A stretch of DNA of 6,901 bases, from assembly GCA_903938075.1 (NCBI GenBank), contig CAJABS010000157.1, positions 1-6,901 of the forward strand. Direction: 5' to 3'. Numbering within the stretch: the stretch's first letter is position 1; each line of letters starts with the position of its first letter. The stretch is from an uncultured Chloroflexota bacterium. Its GTDB lineage: Bacteria > Chloroflexota > Limnocylindria > Limnocylindrales > Limnocylindraceae. Under the pieces are notes generated by a model. The model was given only the letters and a program-made list of their open reading frames with translations, did not search any database and was not told the DNA's origin. Below are positions 4,617 through 6,901 of this stretch, one piece after another. A program made the position numbers and the translations under genes.

Positions 4617-6050
4617 CTAGCGCCGTTTGCCGCCCTTTTTCGCCCGCTTCTCCCGCTTCGCCGCCTTCGGGGGGATCCGCCCGCCCGCGTGCTTGCCAGG
4701 GAGGCCCGCCCCGCCGCCCATCAGCCGACTCGGGTCGCCACCGCCGGCACGTCGCATCAGGGTGCGCATCTCCTCGAGTCGCTTGACCAGCCTGTTGACC
4801 TCCTCGATGGCTCGCCCAGCCCCTGCGGCAATGCGCCGACGTCGTGGCAGGGTCAGCAGGGCTGGGTCGCGCCGTTCGGCGGGGGTCATCGAGAGGATGA
4901 TCGCCTCCGTGCGCTTCAGTTCGCCGCTGGCGACGGCGGCTTCGGCCTGCTCTGCCATGCCGCCCATACCCGGAATCATCTTGACCACCTGGCCGATCGG
5001 TCCGAGCGACGACATCTGACGGAGTTGACCGAGCAGGTCGTCAAAGGTCATCCCGCCGCGCAGTGCGCGAGCCTCTGCCGCCTTCGCACGTACTTCAGCG
5101 TCGGGCGCTGCCATCGGTCCAATCTCTGCATCTCGAACGCGCTCTGCCAGCGTGGCGAGATCACCCATGTCGAGAATGCGGTTGGCGATGCGCTCGGGAT
5201 GGAATCGCTCCAGCGCATCGGAACGCTCGCCGGTACCGACGTAGACCACGGGAATTCCTGCACCGCCGGCGATCGAGAGCGCGGCCCCGCCGCGTGCATC
5301 GCCGTCAAGTTTGGAGAGGATCAGGCCAGTCGGTTCGGCGATTGGTTTAAACCCTTCGGCAATCGCCAGTGCTGACTGCCCCGTCGCCGCGTCAAGCACC
5401 AAAAGGCGTTCACGTGGCTTCGTGGCGTCGCGGAGATCGCGCAACTCCTCCAGCAGCTCGTCGTCGAGGGTGGTGCGACCAGAGCTGTCAATGATCACCA
5501 CGTCAAGGCCGAGACGTCGGGCGGCAGCGATCGCGCGCGTTCCGATCTCTGCGACCGGAGTGCCGATCGGTTCACGATGCATGGGCACCTTGATAGCGGC
5601 AGCCAAGGTTGCGAGCTGCTCTGCCGCTGCTGGACGACGAGGATCGGCGGCAACGAGCAGCGGACGGCGACCATCTTTCGCTAAGCGATAGGCAAGCTTT
5701 GCGGCCGTTGTTGTTTTGCCTGCACCTTGCAAGCCGAGCAGGAGGATGGTTGCCGGTCGCTCGCGCAGGTCAAGGTCGCGGCCAGATCCGCCAAGCGTTT
5801 CCGTTAGCGCGCTGTGCAGGATTCCCAGCATGCGCTCGCCAGCGCCGAGACCGCCAACGATCTCACTTGCGCGTGCCCGCTCGCTGATGCGTTCTAGCAG
5901 CTGCGCGACAACGGGCATCGCAACATCGGCGCCGACTAGTGAGGTGCGGATGTCGGCAAGGCCGGCCTCAAGATCGGCGGCACTGATTCGCCCACTCCCC
6001 GTAAGGCGGCGAAGTGAGGCCCGAAGGCTGCTACCGAGCGCGTCAAACAT
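4617..6050 (-). CDS. ffh: signal recognition particle GTPase Ffh (SRP54)
   Basis: Binds signal sequences at the ribosome and, with SRP RNA and FtsY, delivers membrane proteins to the translocon. 477 residues. N domain about 1-90; G domain about 95-300 with P-loop GLQGAGKT (106-113), DPRRPAAAEQL (136-146), a G3 motif DSSGR (188-192), ATGQS (222-226), SKLDGDARGGAALSI (246-260) and FHPERIANRILDMGD (283-297); M domain about 330-435 with MTFDDLLGQL, SSLGPIGQVVKMIPGM and the RNA-binding stretch RRRRIAAGAGRAIEEVNRL. A Gly-rich segment and a Lys/Arg tail (462-477) close it. Odd: G3 is normally DTAGR, ALLEADV near residue 40 is SLVGADV, and the usual GSG of the RNA-binding motif is GAG. The ATG at 6050 has no ribosome binding site; a TACACT box lies six bases upstream, which suggests a leaderless mRNA. 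Confidence 0.97.
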   Translation of the reverse strand: MFDALGSSLRASLRRLTGSGRISAADLEAGLADIRTSLVGADVAMPVVAQLLERISERARASEIVGGLGAGERMLGILHSALTETLGGSGRDLDLRERPATILLLGLQGAGKTTTAAKLAYRLAKDGRRPLLVAADPRRPAAAEQLATLAAAIKVPMHREPIGTPVAEIGTRAIAAARRLGLDVVIIDSSGRTTLDDELLEELRDLRDATKPRERLLVLDAATGQSALAIAEGFKPIAEPTGLILSKLDGDARGGAALSIAGGAGIPVVYVGTGERSDALERFHPERIANRILDMGDLATLAERVRDAEIGPMAAPDAEVRAKAAEARALRGGMTFDDLLGQLRQMSSLGPIGQVVKMIPGMGGMAEQAEAAVASGELKRTEAIILSMTPAERRDPALLTLPRRRRIAAGAGRAIEEVNRLVKRLEEMRTLMRRAGGGDPSRLMGGGAGLPGKHAGGRIPPKAAKREKRAKKGGKRR

Positions 6051-6084
6051 GCCTAGAGTGTACGCTCGCGCGATGGCAGCTCAA
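6051..6084. promoter_or_regulatory. divergent ffh / MFS promoter region with overlapping -10 boxes
   Basis: The gap between the two ATGs is 22 bp (6051-6072). For ffh, the minus strand has TTGAGC (6084-6079), a 16-base spacer, TACACT (6062-6057) and CTAGGC, then ATG, so transcription would start at the start codon. For the MFS gene, the plus strand has TACGCT (6061-6066), CGCGCG, then ATG; no -35 match is seen. The two boxes share the TA at 6061-6062, so both start codons are equally far from the centre. Overlapping symmetric -10 elements are an established form of bidirectional promoter. The ffh element is the better supported half. Confidence 0.5.
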
Positions 6085-6901
6085 AAACGAACCCCGAAGG
6101 GGCAGGACGGACTCCAGGACCTGTCTCCGCTCGTGCGCAGCGACGTCAACGTGCTGATCAGCGCACAGGCGATCTCAACCTACGGGTCATTCATCACCCG
6201 GGCTGCCCTCCCCCTCCTGGCGATCATTGGCCTCGGGATCAACGCAGCCGAAGCGGCCGCCCTTGCGGCGGTCGACCTCATCGCTGGTGCCGTAGTGAGC
6301 CAGTTCGCAGGCGTGTGGATTGACCGGCTCCCCCGCAAGCCCGTCCTCATTGGCACCGACCTGCTGCGGGCGCTCTTGCTCGGCACCATCCCACTCGCCG
6401 CTGCTCTGTTCGGCGAGGTAACCCTCCCCCACCTGATCGCGGTGAGCGCCCTCTGCGGCATGTGCGCAACGACGTTTGACATTGCAGAGCGCAGCTATTT
6501 TGCTGGACTGGTGAACTCCTCGGCGCTGCGTGCCGTGTTGGCCCGCACGTTGGGGATCCGTGGCGCGGCGGAGTTCTTTGGCTTCGGCTCTGCCGGACTC
6601 CTGGTTGGCGCATTCGGTGGACCTGCGGCAATTGGTATTGATGCGTTGACCTACGTGGTTTCGGCGGTGCTGATCGGCTTCCTGCGAGTCGCGGAGCCGA
6701 AGCTGCCGCCAGCCTCTGCCCGAGCCAGCTTCCGCCGCGAGCTCTCCGACGGGCTGAAGAAAACTTGGTCTGTCGCGATCATGCGACCGTTGCTCATCTC
6801 GACCTTCGTGATCGGTCTCTACTTTGGCCTCTTCCGATCGTCGTACCTGCTCTTTGTCACGAACGGGCTCGGTCTTGGACCAGAGGCGATCGGGCTAGTC
6901 A
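6073..6901 (+). CDS. MFS transporter, N-terminal part (runs off right edge)
   Basis: 276 codons of a polytopic membrane protein. After a hydrophilic stretch of about 24 residues come hydrophobic segments near 26-54, 61-81, 93-113, 118-135, 165-186 and 190-205, then a cytoplasmic charged linker (about 207-232) and further segments near 238-262. This is the six-helix-plus-loop plan of the first MFS half with the start of the second. The loop after the second segment, GVWIDRLPRKPVLIGTDLLRA, in parts GVWIDRLPRK and GTDLLRA, is the motif-A variant typical of the MFS_3/EntS-like drug or siderophore efflux group. The substrate cannot be told. The ATG at 6073 has no ribosome binding site but lies six bases after a possible -10 box. 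It is the only plus-strand gene and is functionally unrelated to its neighbours. Confidence 0.85.
   Translation, partial: MAAQKRTPKGQDGLQDLSPLVRSDVNVLISAQAISTYGSFITRAALPLLAIIGLGINAAEAAALAAVDLIAGAVVSQFAGVWIDRLPRKPVLIGTDLLRALLLGTIPLAAALFGEVTLPHLIAVSALCGMCATTFDIAERSYFAGLVNSSALRAVLARTLGIRGAAEFFGFGSAGLLVGAFGGPAAIGIDALTYVVSAVLIGFLRVAEPKLPPASARASFRRELSDGLKKTWSVAIMRPLLISTFVIGLYFGLFRSSYLLFVTNGLGLGPEAIGLV

Noticed and set aside
4689..5375. Plus-strand frame of 228 codons opposite ffh
   Set aside because: Fully antisense to the conserved G and M domains of Ffh; no recognisable domain.

Overview
This window is a dense, high-G+C bacterial housekeeping locus. It carries the classical translation and secretion cluster on the minus strand, with one divergent transporter gene on the plus strand. 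In transcription order (right to left) the minus-strand genes are ffh, rpsP, khpA, rimM, trmD, rplS, rnhB, yraN and rpsB; rpsB is cut by the left edge. The plus-strand gene at the right is the N-terminal part of a major facilitator superfamily transporter. The gene order, high G+C, GTG and TTG starts, TAnnnT-type -10 boxes, a probable leaderless ffh and long Ala-rich tails on ribosomal proteins fit Chloroflexota or Actinomycetota. I cannot place it more precisely from the sequence alone. I see no mobile element, CRISPR array, tRNA, rRNA or phage gene.

Layout from the right: the MFS gene and ffh start 22 bp apart, back to back. Each ATG lies six bases from a possible -10 box, and the two boxes share a TA step at the centre of the gap. 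ffh is followed by a 121 bp gap with a small hairpin, a candidate -10 box and a two-hairpin leader. Then come rpsP, khpA, rimM and trmD, which abut or overlap. A 76 bp gap with another hairpin, candidate -10 box and leader hairpin precedes rplS, whose stop overlaps the rnhB start. yraN follows after 46 bp. A third gap of 156 bp holds a hairpin, a candidate -10 box and a strongly structured leader before rpsB.

The genes work together in ribosome assembly and function (S16, L19, S2, RimM, KhpA), tRNA modification (TrmD), co-translational membrane targeting (Ffh), and RNA/DNA hybrid removal (RNase HII). YraN is a nuclease-fold protein of unclear role. All are typical single-copy genes, and nothing suggests recent transfer.

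The most interesting material is regulatory and evolutionary. All three ribosomal-protein transcription units have structured leaders behind the same stop-hairpin-TAnnnT arrangement; the rpsB leader folds into a three-way junction with two UNCG tetraloops. Several usually well-conserved active-site or signature residues are replaced: RNase HII GRG to GLA, the TrmD catalytic Asp to Glu, Ffh DTAGR to DSSGR, and YraN ExK to ExR. S16 and L19 carry long Ala-rich acidic tails while RimM carries a basic one.
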